Assembly: GCA_003164075.1 (NCBI GenBank)
Contig: PLRZ01000734.1
Coordinates: forward strand, 1-11,247
DNA: 11,247 nt
Direction of reading: 5' to 3'
Source of the DNA: Bryobacterales bacterium
GTDB lineage: Bacteria; Acidobacteriota; Terriglobia; Bryobacterales; Bryobacteraceae
Under the pieces are notes generated by a model. It did not search any database. It saw only the letters and a program-made list of their open reading frames with translations, and was not told the origin of the DNA. The stretch's first letter is position 1, and each line of letters begins with the position of its first letter. A program made the translations under genes and the position numbers. Positions 1-5,100 of this stretch are shown here, piece by piece.

Positions 1-18
1 TCGGGCGCTCCGCCAGCC

Positions 19-46
19 TAAAGCTTCGGGCCGGATCGGACGATTA
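19..46 (+). promoter_or_regulatory. Candidate sigma-28 (FliA) promoter of fliD
   Basis: TAAAGCTT at 19-26 matches 7 of 8 bases of the enterobacterial FliA -35 element TAAAGTTT. GACGATTA at 39-46 matches 6 of 8 bases of the -10 element GCCGATAA. The spacer is 12 nt against the usual 11. Transcription would start near 52-54, just before the ribosome binding site. Control of fliD by sigma-28 is known in enteric bacteria; whether it applies here is inferred from sequence alone. Confidence 0.4.
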
Positions 47-58
47 TCCTATCGGTCC

Positions 59-63
59 AGGAG
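59..63 (+). promoter_or_regulatory. Shine-Dalgarno site of fliD
   Basis: AGGAG lies 7 nt before the ATG at 71, which is ideal spacing and fixes the fliD start. Confidence 0.8.
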
Positions 64-70
64 TCTATTT

Positions 71-2113
71 ATGGGGACAGTCAGTAGCGCATTATCCACC
101 GCCAACAGCCTGACCAGCACGCCGGTCACCAGCAGTTCCAGCAGCAGTAACAGCAGCAGCACCGGAATGTTCACGGGCACGAGTTCCTATTCCGGGGACC
201 TGCAAAATGTGATCAGCCGTGCCGTGTCCATCGCCTCCCTGCCTATTGAACTGCTTACCGGTCAGCAAACCACGCTCAGCAACCAGGCGACCGAGTTGAC
301 CACCCTCGACACGGACTTCACCGCGGTGCAATCGTCCATTCAGGCGATCTCGGACGCCTTGAGCGGATCGGGAATGAGTACTACGGTCTCCGACCCGTCG
401 GTGGCTAGCGTGACCGTCGGCGACGGAGCGACACCGGGGGCCTATTCCATCGACGTCTCGAGTATCGGAGCCTATGCCACCAGCTTGTCCAGCGCGACCT
501 GGAATGGCACGGCCGCTCCCTCCGGGCAAACCACCCCCTATAATCTGGTAGTTGGCGGCAACACGTACAGCTTCACCCCCTCGGACAACAGCGCCGCCAC
601 AGTGGCATCCACCATCAATGCGCAGTACGGCAACATGATTCAGGCTACGGCAGTCAATGTGGGTTCCGCCGCCAGCCCCGATTATCGCGTCTCCCTGCAG
701 AGCGCCACGCTGGGGCCCATGGAACTGGATATCCAGGCCCCTGCCAACGCTAACCTGCAAACGGCGGGGGCCGCTACCACCGGTTATGCCGTCAGCCAGA
801 CGGCCGCCACCTGGGCCTCGTCGGGTAGCGCGTCCACTTATACCCTGGCCGTGGATGGCGCCGATTACACCATCACTCCGACGGATAATAGCGCCGCCAG
901 CGTGGCAGCCGCCATCAATGCGTTGTCCGGTAACCCGGTGCAGGCCATCGTGGTGGACGTGGGTACCGGCGACAGTCCCGATGAGCGCATCCAACTTCAA
1001 AGCACCGTTGCCGGAGTCTCGACCGTGGATCTGCTGGACTCTTCGGGAAGCAGTCTCCAGCAGCAGGAGACGCCGGTTGCCGCGGGCGCCACGGTGAGCC
1101 AGACTTCCTGGGCCTGGGATCCGACGGCCGATCCTTCCGGCAACCCGACGCAATACACGCTCACCTCGGGAGGCACGACGCAGACTTTCACCGCAACCGA
1201 TAACAGTGCCGAGAGCGTGGCCGCCGCCATCAACGCGTTGTCCGGGAGCACGGTAGCCGCCACCGTAGTAGACGCCGGCACCGCCAGCCAGCCCGATTAT
1301 CGCATCCAACTGACCGATACTTCCGGCAGTTCCGGCGGTCCGCAACTCACCAGAAGCACGCCCTTCGACCTGCAGACCCAGGGGAAACCGCCAGGATCGC
1401 TGGCCCAATACGAGATCGCCAACTCGGGCGTGTCGGTTTCGAGCGATTCCCAGACGGTTACAATCGCCGCCGGCACTACCCTGACCCTGACCGGCACGGG
1501 AAGCACCGACGTCACCGTGACGCAGTCCGCTTCCACCCTGAACACCGCCCTTTCCGGATTTGCGGATGCTTACAACGCCGCCGTCGCCGAGTTAGCCAAA
1601 CAGTACGGGCAGGCGAACGGCCCCCTGCAAGGCGAAAGTATCATCTACAACCTCTCCCAGGCGCTCGCCTCGATGTCCACCTATTACAATTCGTCCGCCG
1701 GATCCATCGGCATGTCCGATCTGGGGTTCTCGCTAAACGTCGATGGCACGGTCACCTACAGCCCCTTGACCATGATGTCTACCGACCTGAGCAACTCTGC
1801 CGGCATAATAGCTTTCCTCGGCTCCGCGACCGGGGGCGGTTTTCTGCAGGCGGCCACCAACGCAATCGACAACATCGAAGACCCCAATACGGGGCTGCTC
1901 AAATCGACCGAGGCATCTGTCCAATCGCAGATCGCCAGCATCGGCAGCACCATCGCCACCAAGCAGGCCGCCGTGGACCAACTGCAAACCAACCTCACCA
2001 ATCAGATGGCGACGGCCGACGCCGCAATCGCCTCCATGCAACAACAGTATTCCTATATGAGCCAAATGTTCGCGGCCCAGCAGACCGCCGACCTGATGTA
2101 CGCCAACGAGTAA
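71..2113 (+). CDS. fliD: Flagellar filament cap protein FliD (hook-associated protein 2) with triplicated central repeat
   Basis: A 680-residue filament cap protein, exported by the flagellar type III apparatus, which caps the growing filament and helps flagellin fold in. A Ser/Thr-rich leader (about 5-35) precedes a FliD_N-like region (about 38-138, with the motif SGDLQNVISRAVSIASLPIE). The C-terminal third (about 450-680) is FliD_C-like: a region around GFADAYNAAVAELAKQYGQ, then a long helical tail that ends in ADLMYANE. Between them are three homologous units starting near residues 139, 241 and 342. Each has the pattern TW...Y.L..GG...T.TDNSA.SVAA.INA followed by DYRIQL, like expanded flagellin-IN/D2-D3 modules. 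The conserved Tyr residues are Y157, Y257 and Y362. FliD proteins vary widely in this central region, and this one is at the long end. The start is supported by AGGAG 7 nt upstream. No fliC or fliS is visible in the window. Confidence 0.9.
   Translation: MGTVSSALSTANSLTSTPVTSSSSSSNSSSTGMFTGTSSYSGDLQNVISRAVSIASLPIELLTGQQTTLSNQATELTTLDTDFTAVQSSIQAISDALSGSGMSTTVSDPSVASVTVGDGATPGAYSIDVSSIGAYATSLSSATWNGTAAPSGQTTPYNLVVGGNTYSFTPSDNSAATVASTINAQYGNMIQATAVNVGSAASPDYRVSLQSATLGPMELDIQAPANANLQTAGAATTGYAVSQTAATWASSGSASTYTLAVDGADYTITPTDNSAASVAAAINALSGNPVQAIVVDVGTGDSPDERIQLQSTVAGVSTVDLLDSSGSSLQQQETPVAAGATVSQTSWAWDPTADPSGNPTQYTLTSGGTTQTFTATDNSAESVAAAINALSGSTVAATVVDAGTASQPDYRIQLTDTSGSSGGPQLTRSTPFDLQTQGKPPGSLAQYEIANSGVSVSSDSQTVTIAAGTTLTLTGTGSTDVTVTQSASTLNTALSGFADAYNAAVAELAKQYGQANGPLQGESIIYNLSQALASMSTYYNSSAGSIGMSDLGFSLNVDGTVTYSPLTMMSTDLSNSAGIIAFLGSATGGGFLQAATNAIDNIEDPNTGLLKSTEASVQSQIASIGSTIATKQAAVDQLQTNLTNQMATADAAIASMQQQYSYMSQMFAAQQTADLMYANE
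485..1420 (+). repeat. Three tandem ~100-residue repeats inside fliD
   Basis: The units start near residues 139, 241 and 342 of FliD, a period of 100-105 residues. Each contains a TW (or AW) motif, a Y.L...G strand, TDNSA (SDNSA in the first), an SVAAAINALSG-like helix and a DYRIQLQS-like strand. Units 2 and 3 are more alike (NSA.SVAAAINALSG in both) than either is to unit 1. At DNA level they are diverged, so this is an old duplication held at protein level. They probably form stacked outer D2/D3-type domains exposed on the cap. Confidence 0.85.
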
Positions 2114-2115
2114 CC

Positions 2116-2403
2116 ATGAACACCGGGCGCACCGACGAACTCCGAAAAGCCGTGGTCTCGGGAGAGTGGCCGGCCGTCGTGCGCCTCTGGGAGGCTTACG
2201 CTGCCGGCATGCGGGAAGAGATCGGCTGCGGCACGTGCTCGCCAGCTCGCATGGCCGAAGCGCGGGAATTCCTGGACTGGGCCCAACGGGTCGTATTGTG
2301 TGCACGGGCACAGGCCCAAAACCGGCTCGACGCGATTCACGTGACCAGACAGTACGATCCGGCGCCTTCCCGGCAGTCTTCTCTCTTGTTGAAGAGGTTG
2401 TAA
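2116..2403 (+). CDS. Small helical protein in the fliT position; possible FliD export chaperone
   Basis: A 95-residue protein starting 2 nt after the fliD stop codon, so probably translationally coupled to it. A weak GAG at 2108-2110 is the only Shine-Dalgarno-like signal. It is predicted to be mostly helical: a first helical stretch at about 7-36 (LRKAVVSGEWPAVVRLWEAY) and a second, longer one at about 42-80, with a short linker containing C38 and C41. The tail is basic. FliT, the FliD chaperone, is a small helical protein usually encoded just downstream of fliD, so position, size and helicity fit. I see no diagnostic sequence match, so the role rests mainly on context. Confidence 0.6.
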   Translation: MNTGRTDELRKAVVSGEWPAVVRLWEAYAAGMREEIGCGTCSPARMAEAREFLDWAQRVVLCARAQAQNRLDAIHVTRQYDPAPSRQSSLLLKRL

Positions 2404-2433
2404 GAACGATCCAGTGAAATGAGGCCGGTCGCC

Positions 2434-3228
2434 CTAATGTCCGTCAGCCCCGGGCTCGGATTTCACCGCTTCGGCCGACAGAATCACCAGGTCGACGCGC
2501 CGGTTACGCCCGCGCCCTTCTTCGGTGTCATTGTTGTCGACGGGCGCGTTTTCCGCATAGCCGGCGACCGACAGCCGATCCGTCGCGATTCCGAACTTCT
2601 GCCGCAGCAACTCCAGCATGGCAATGCTGCGCGCCACCGATAGTTCCCAATTGCTACGAAACCGCGAATTGTGGATAGGCCTGGAATCGGTGTGGCCCTC
2701 CAGTCTCACGGGGTTGCCAAATCCCTGAATCTCGGCGGCGATCTTAGCCAGAATCGGCTCGCTGCCCGGCGCCACGGCGTCGTCCCCGGACGCAAAGAAA
2801 GTGGCCTCCCGAAGGTTGATCACCAAGCCGCGGCCCTCCAGTTTCAGCCCGATCTTGCCGCTTTTCAGTTCCGCATCCAAACCGTGCTGGAGCGAGGCCA
2901 GAGACTTCGTCAAATCGGCGGGCGGGGGCCTCGACGGTGGCGCGGTCTGCGGCGGCAGGTTATCGGATTGCTTGACGCGTTCGGGATTCGCGGGCGGCTT
3001 GCTGTTTTCATGCTTGCCGCGGCCCAGAGCGGTGGCGAGGGCGCTGCTGAGTTGCCCGTGTTCCAGGGCATCTTTGACCGATTCGGAGACCGCTTTGGCT
3101 TTGATCTTGTCGGACTGCGTGGAAGCGAACATCACCACGAAGAAGGCGAATAGCAGGGTGATGAAATCGGCGTAAGACACCAGCCAGCGGTCGTGGTTTT
3201 CCGGCGATGTGTTCGGTTTGCGTGGCAT
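2434..3228 (-). CDS. motB: Flagellar motor stator protein MotB
   Basis: A 264-residue stator subunit that forms the ion channel with MotA and anchors it to peptidoglycan. A short basic N-terminus leads into one membrane helix at about 18-36 containing YADFITLL; D21 corresponds to the ion-binding aspartate. A Pro-rich flexible linker (about 77-104) includes the periplasmic plug and linker region. An OmpA-like peptidoglycan-binding domain covers about 125-250, with GHTDSRP (178-184), NWELSVAR (193-200) and RNRRVDLVI (241-249). Length is normal for the family. It starts 10 nt after the motA stop codon in the same operon, with only a weak AGAG upstream. Whether the coupling ion is H+ or Na+ cannot be read from the sequence. 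Confidence 0.93.
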   Translation of the reverse strand: MPRKPNTSPENHDRWLVSYADFITLLFAFFVVMFASTQSDKIKAKAVSESVKDALEHGQLSSALATALGRGKHENSKPPANPERVKQSDNLPPQTAPPSRPPPADLTKSLASLQHGLDAELKSGKIGLKLEGRGLVINLREATFFASGDDAVAPGSEPILAKIAAEIQGFGNPVRLEGHTDSRPIHNSRFRSNWELSVARSIAMLELLRQKFGIATDRLSVAGYAENAPVDNNDTEEGRGRNRRVDLVILSAEAVKSEPGADGH

Positions 3229-3238
3229 CCGGGCAGCT

Positions 3239-4123
3239 CTAGCTTTCGCCCGGCGCCGGTTTGGCGGCGGGACTCGTGGCGTTGACGGCCTTGGCCTTGG
3301 CGGGTTTTGCGGAAGCCTGGTCGTAAGCCTCCAGTTTCATGCGAATCAGGGTGGGGTTCAGCCCTTCCACAATGCCCACCACGCCTTCCAGGATCAGCTC
3401 TTTGAGGAGCGCCGCCGCCCGCGAGCGCCCCTTCAGCTTGTTGGCCACCGGCAGAAAAAAGATGTTCGCCGACGCTACTCCGTACACCGTAGCCACGAAG
3501 GCTACCGCGATACCGTGACCGACGGCCTTGATGTCTTCCAGGTTCTTCATCACCTGGATGAGCCCCATCACCGCGCCGATAATGCCGATGGTGGGTGCGT
3601 ATCCCCCGGCGGCCTCCCAAACCTTGGCCTCGGCGTCGCTCGCCAACTCACCGAGAGCGATATCCAGTTCCATCATCTTGCGCAGTTCCTGCAGGTCGGT
3701 GCCATCGACTGCCAGGTTCAAAGCCTTGCGCATGAACGGGTCGGCAACCGCGGCGGCATCCCTTTCCAGACTCACGATGCCGTTCTTGCGCGCCTTGGTG
3801 GCGTAGTAGATCAGCGCATCGACGGTCTCGGGGGTGGAATTGCCCCGATCCAGGAACGCGCTGCCCAGCCCTTTGCATGCCCGCATAAACACCGCCATCG
3901 GCGTGGTCACCAGCACGGCGCCCAAAGTGCCTCCCATCACGATCATGGCGGCCGTGGCCTGCGCCACGTCCTGAATGCTGCCCTTTTCCAAAAGCAGGCC
4001 GCCAAGAATGCCGGCGAGCGCCACGGCAATTCCAGCGAGCGTGGCTATATCCGGCTTCATGCCTGGCCGTTTGGGAGCCGCCGTGGCGGTCTTTGGGGGG
4101 GATTGCGGACGGGCGTCAGCCAT
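3239..4123 (-). CDS. motA: Flagellar motor stator protein MotA
   Basis: A 294-residue stator subunit with four expected membrane segments: about 27-46, 56-77, 178-194 and 204-226. The large cytoplasmic loop (about 78-175) carries the rotor-interacting charged region (ATKARKNGIVSLERD, 108-122). The family signatures YAPTIGIIGAVMGLI (175-189, P177) and AVAFVATVYGVASAN (206-220), followed by the conserved P225, are intact. The chosen start lies 6 nt after the flbD stop. M22 (GMKPDIATLAG) is where many MotA proteins begin, so the first 21 Ala/Pro/Lys-rich residues may be an extension or a misassigned start. Neither site has a clear Shine-Dalgarno sequence. The C-terminus has a 20-residue Ala/Lys/Pro tail. 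It sits between flbD and motB in one operon. Confidence 0.93.
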   Translation of the reverse strand: MADARPQSPPKTATAAPKRPGMKPDIATLAGIAVALAGILGGLLLEKGSIQDVAQATAAMIVMGGTLGAVLVTTPMAVFMRACKGLGSAFLDRGNSTPETVDALIYYATKARKNGIVSLERDAAAVADPFMRKALNLAVDGTDLQELRKMMELDIALGELASDAEAKVWEAAGGYAPTIGIIGAVMGLIQVMKNLEDIKAVGHGIAVAFVATVYGVASANIFFLPVANKLKGRSRAAALLKELILEGVVGIVEGLNPTLIRMKLEAYDQASAKPAKAKAVNATSPAAKPAPGES

Positions 4124-4129
4124 GGGGTA

Positions 4130-4360
4130 TCAGTCCAGTTCCTCGGGCAACTGTGTGGTCACGGAGGGTTCTTCCGGCGCCAGAAATATCCTCCGCCGAA
4201 AATCCACGATGCGCTCGATCACCTCTTCGGCAGTCTCGCGAACGCGCAGGATCTGCCCGGTGGTCAGCGTGATCACCGTGTCCGGTGTGACATCAATGTG
4301 CTCGATTAGGTCCGAGTTCAGAACCAAGGGCGCGTGATTGAGGCGCGTTAGCCGGATCAT
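4130..4360 (-). CDS. flbD: Flagellar protein FlbD (small type)
   Basis: A 76-residue protein starting MIRLTRLNHAPLVLNSDLIE, closely matching the N-terminal signature of the small FlbD/DUF-type flagellar proteins found next to motA and motB in Bacillus and spirochaetes. The family is short and cytoplasmic; its biochemical role is poorly defined. The rest reads as beta strands (TVITLTTGQILRV) then a helix (AEEVIERIVDFRRRIF). A longer open frame exists from an ATG at 4420, but the start at 4360 fits the family and has GAAGG 4 nt upstream. It heads flbD-motA-motB. It is unrelated to the Caulobacter sigma-54 activator that is also called FlbD. Confidence 0.85.
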   Translation of the reverse strand: MIRLTRLNHAPLVLNSDLIEHIDVTPDTVITLTTGQILRVRETAEEVIERIVDFRRRIFLAPEEPSVTTQLPEELD

Positions 4361-4364
4361 GAAA

Positions 4365-4378
4365 CCTTCAGGCTCCTT
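4365..4378 (-). promoter_or_regulatory. Shine-Dalgarno site that decides the flbD start
   Basis: On the minus strand GAAGG (4365-4369) lies 4 nt before the ATG at 4360, and AAGGAG (4373-4378) lies further upstream. Their position supports the short 76-residue FlbD over the longer frame beginning at 4420. Confidence 0.65.
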
Positions 4379-4435
4379 ATCGGCGCGTTCCCCGAAGAGT
4401 ATTAGGCCGCGCTCATTCATACCCGCTCGAACTTG

Positions 4436-4443
4436 TCCGATAA
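4436..4443 (+). promoter_or_regulatory. Weak candidate FliA-type -10 element before the small ORF
   Basis: TCCGATAA matches 7 of 8 bases of the sigma-28 -10 consensus GCCGATAA and sits 22 nt before the ATG at 4466. No good -35 element is seen at the expected distance, so this is a weak call. Confidence 0.2.
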
Positions 4444-4451
4444 GCGATGTT

Positions 4452-4456
4452 GGAGG
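4452..4456 (+). promoter_or_regulatory. Shine-Dalgarno site of the small ORF at 4466
   Basis: GGAGG lies 9 nt before the ATG at 4466. It supports this ATG over an in-frame TTG at 4433. Confidence 0.6.
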
Positions 4457-4465
4457 CCGATTCCG

Positions 4466-4672
4466 ATGGGCTTGACGACCGATTCACCGCCGCTTGAACC
4501 CGAGTATTTCTTTGGGGGTAGATGCTCGCCGGCGGCGACGCTCGACGAGGAGCGCCGCGAGGTTTTCGACAGCGCGCTCGAATCCATGCGAATCCAGGAG
4601 TCCAACGCCGACCTGGTGGCCGCGTGCTGTTACTTGTTGCGCCATCTCGCAGGCACCGAACCGCGCGGCTGA
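4466..4672 (+). CDS. Small hypothetical protein divergent from flbD
   Basis: A 68-residue protein that I do not recognise. It starts at an ATG preceded by GGAGG at 9 nt. Third codon positions are strongly G or C, as expected of real coding sequence in this genome. The N-terminus is Pro-rich and probably flexible (PPLEPEYFFGG). Residues 25-62 look like two amphipathic helices (TLDEERREVFDSALESMR and ADLVAACCYLLRHL) with a CC pair at 54-55. There is no signal peptide or membrane segment. It is transcribed away from flbD, and a weak FliA-like -10 element precedes it, so a motility link is possible but unproven. Confidence 0.55.
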   Translation: MGLTTDSPPLEPEYFFGGRCSPAATLDEERREVFDSALESMRIQESNADLVAACCYLLRHLAGTEPRG

Positions 4673-4869
4673 TTCGGCAAGCACGTGGGATCTACCGCGG
4701 CGGCCGGACCCTTCCGGCTGGCCATCATTGGACGGCATCCGCTTGATGATCGCTGGCCCCGAAAAGCCGGGCGAACAATGCGGCTCCGTGGTCTATGTCA
4801 CGGTCCGGCAGGCTCATCAAAGTCTCTTCGACAGCGGGCGCGCCGTTCGATCCCGACCGCAATCCCATC

Positions 4870-4956
4870 TCGTGGAATTTACGATGAGACTCCGAGGTGG
4901 GGCAGGCGAGCACCGCCTGCCCCACCCCCGGATCGGGCTCATCCCAAATTCCACGA
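4870..4956. repeat. Composite long palindrome (nested inverted repeats)
   Basis: The inner stem is 13 perfect base pairs: GGTGGGGCAGGCG at 4896-4908 pairs with CGCCTGCCCCACC at 4914-4926, around the loop AGCAC. Outside it, GATGAG (4883-4888) pairs with CTCATC (4938-4943), and an 11-bp outer arm (4870-4880) pairs with 4946-4956. No T tract follows on either strand, so it is not a standard intrinsic terminator, though it lies between convergent genes and could stall transcription. It looks like a REP-type intergenic element. Confidence 0.75.
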
Positions 4957-4996
4957 CGTCAGGAGTTCCGAAATTGCGGGGCGACATAGGGAGTTC
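4934..4996 (-). repeat. Degenerate dispersed repeat, copy A (two units)
   Basis: Read on the minus strand, unit 1 (4996-4969) begins GAACTCCCTATGTCGC and unit 2 (4968-4934) begins GAACTCCTGACGTCG and ends AATTTGGGATGAGCCCG. The same pattern recurs on the plus strand at 11032-11138, including an exact 17-bp match to the end of unit 2. Confidence 0.6.
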
Positions 4997-5100
4997 GGAG
5001 ACTCAGCGGGCCCGACGCGTCACCGCGGCGTGTGCCAATACCCAGGTTCGCCGCGCTGGGGGCAGGACACCGTCTGGTCGACTATTATGCGGCGTCCGCC

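Larger units (their letters stand above)
4673..5100. other. Convergent intergenic region, no convincing gene
   Basis: About 430 bp between the 3' ends of the small ORF and the transglutaminase gene. The frames that cross it read through palindromes and repeats and have no recognisable product or ribosome binding site. It contains the composite palindrome at 4870-4956 and the degenerate repeat units at 4934-4996. Positions 4673-4869 and 4997-5100 show nothing I can name. Confidence 0.6.

Noticed and set aside
92..1408. 438-residue open frame on the minus strand across fliD
   Set aside because: It is antisense to a clear FliD gene, its protein is low-complexity Gly/Arg/Ala, and no family motif is seen. 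High GC explains the long open frame.
3209..4309. 366-residue open frame on the plus strand across motA and flbD
   Set aside because: It is antisense to three well-supported genes, rich in His/Gly/Arg, with no recognisable domain.
4484..4738. Minus-strand 84-residue frame opposite the small ORF at 4466
   Set aside because: It has an Arg-rich run, no ribosome binding site and no family resemblance. The plus-strand ORF has the better start signal.
4897..4925. Intrinsic terminator at the strong hairpin
   Set aside because: The stem is strong, but no T tract follows on either strand and the nearest gene ends are about 175-225 bp away.
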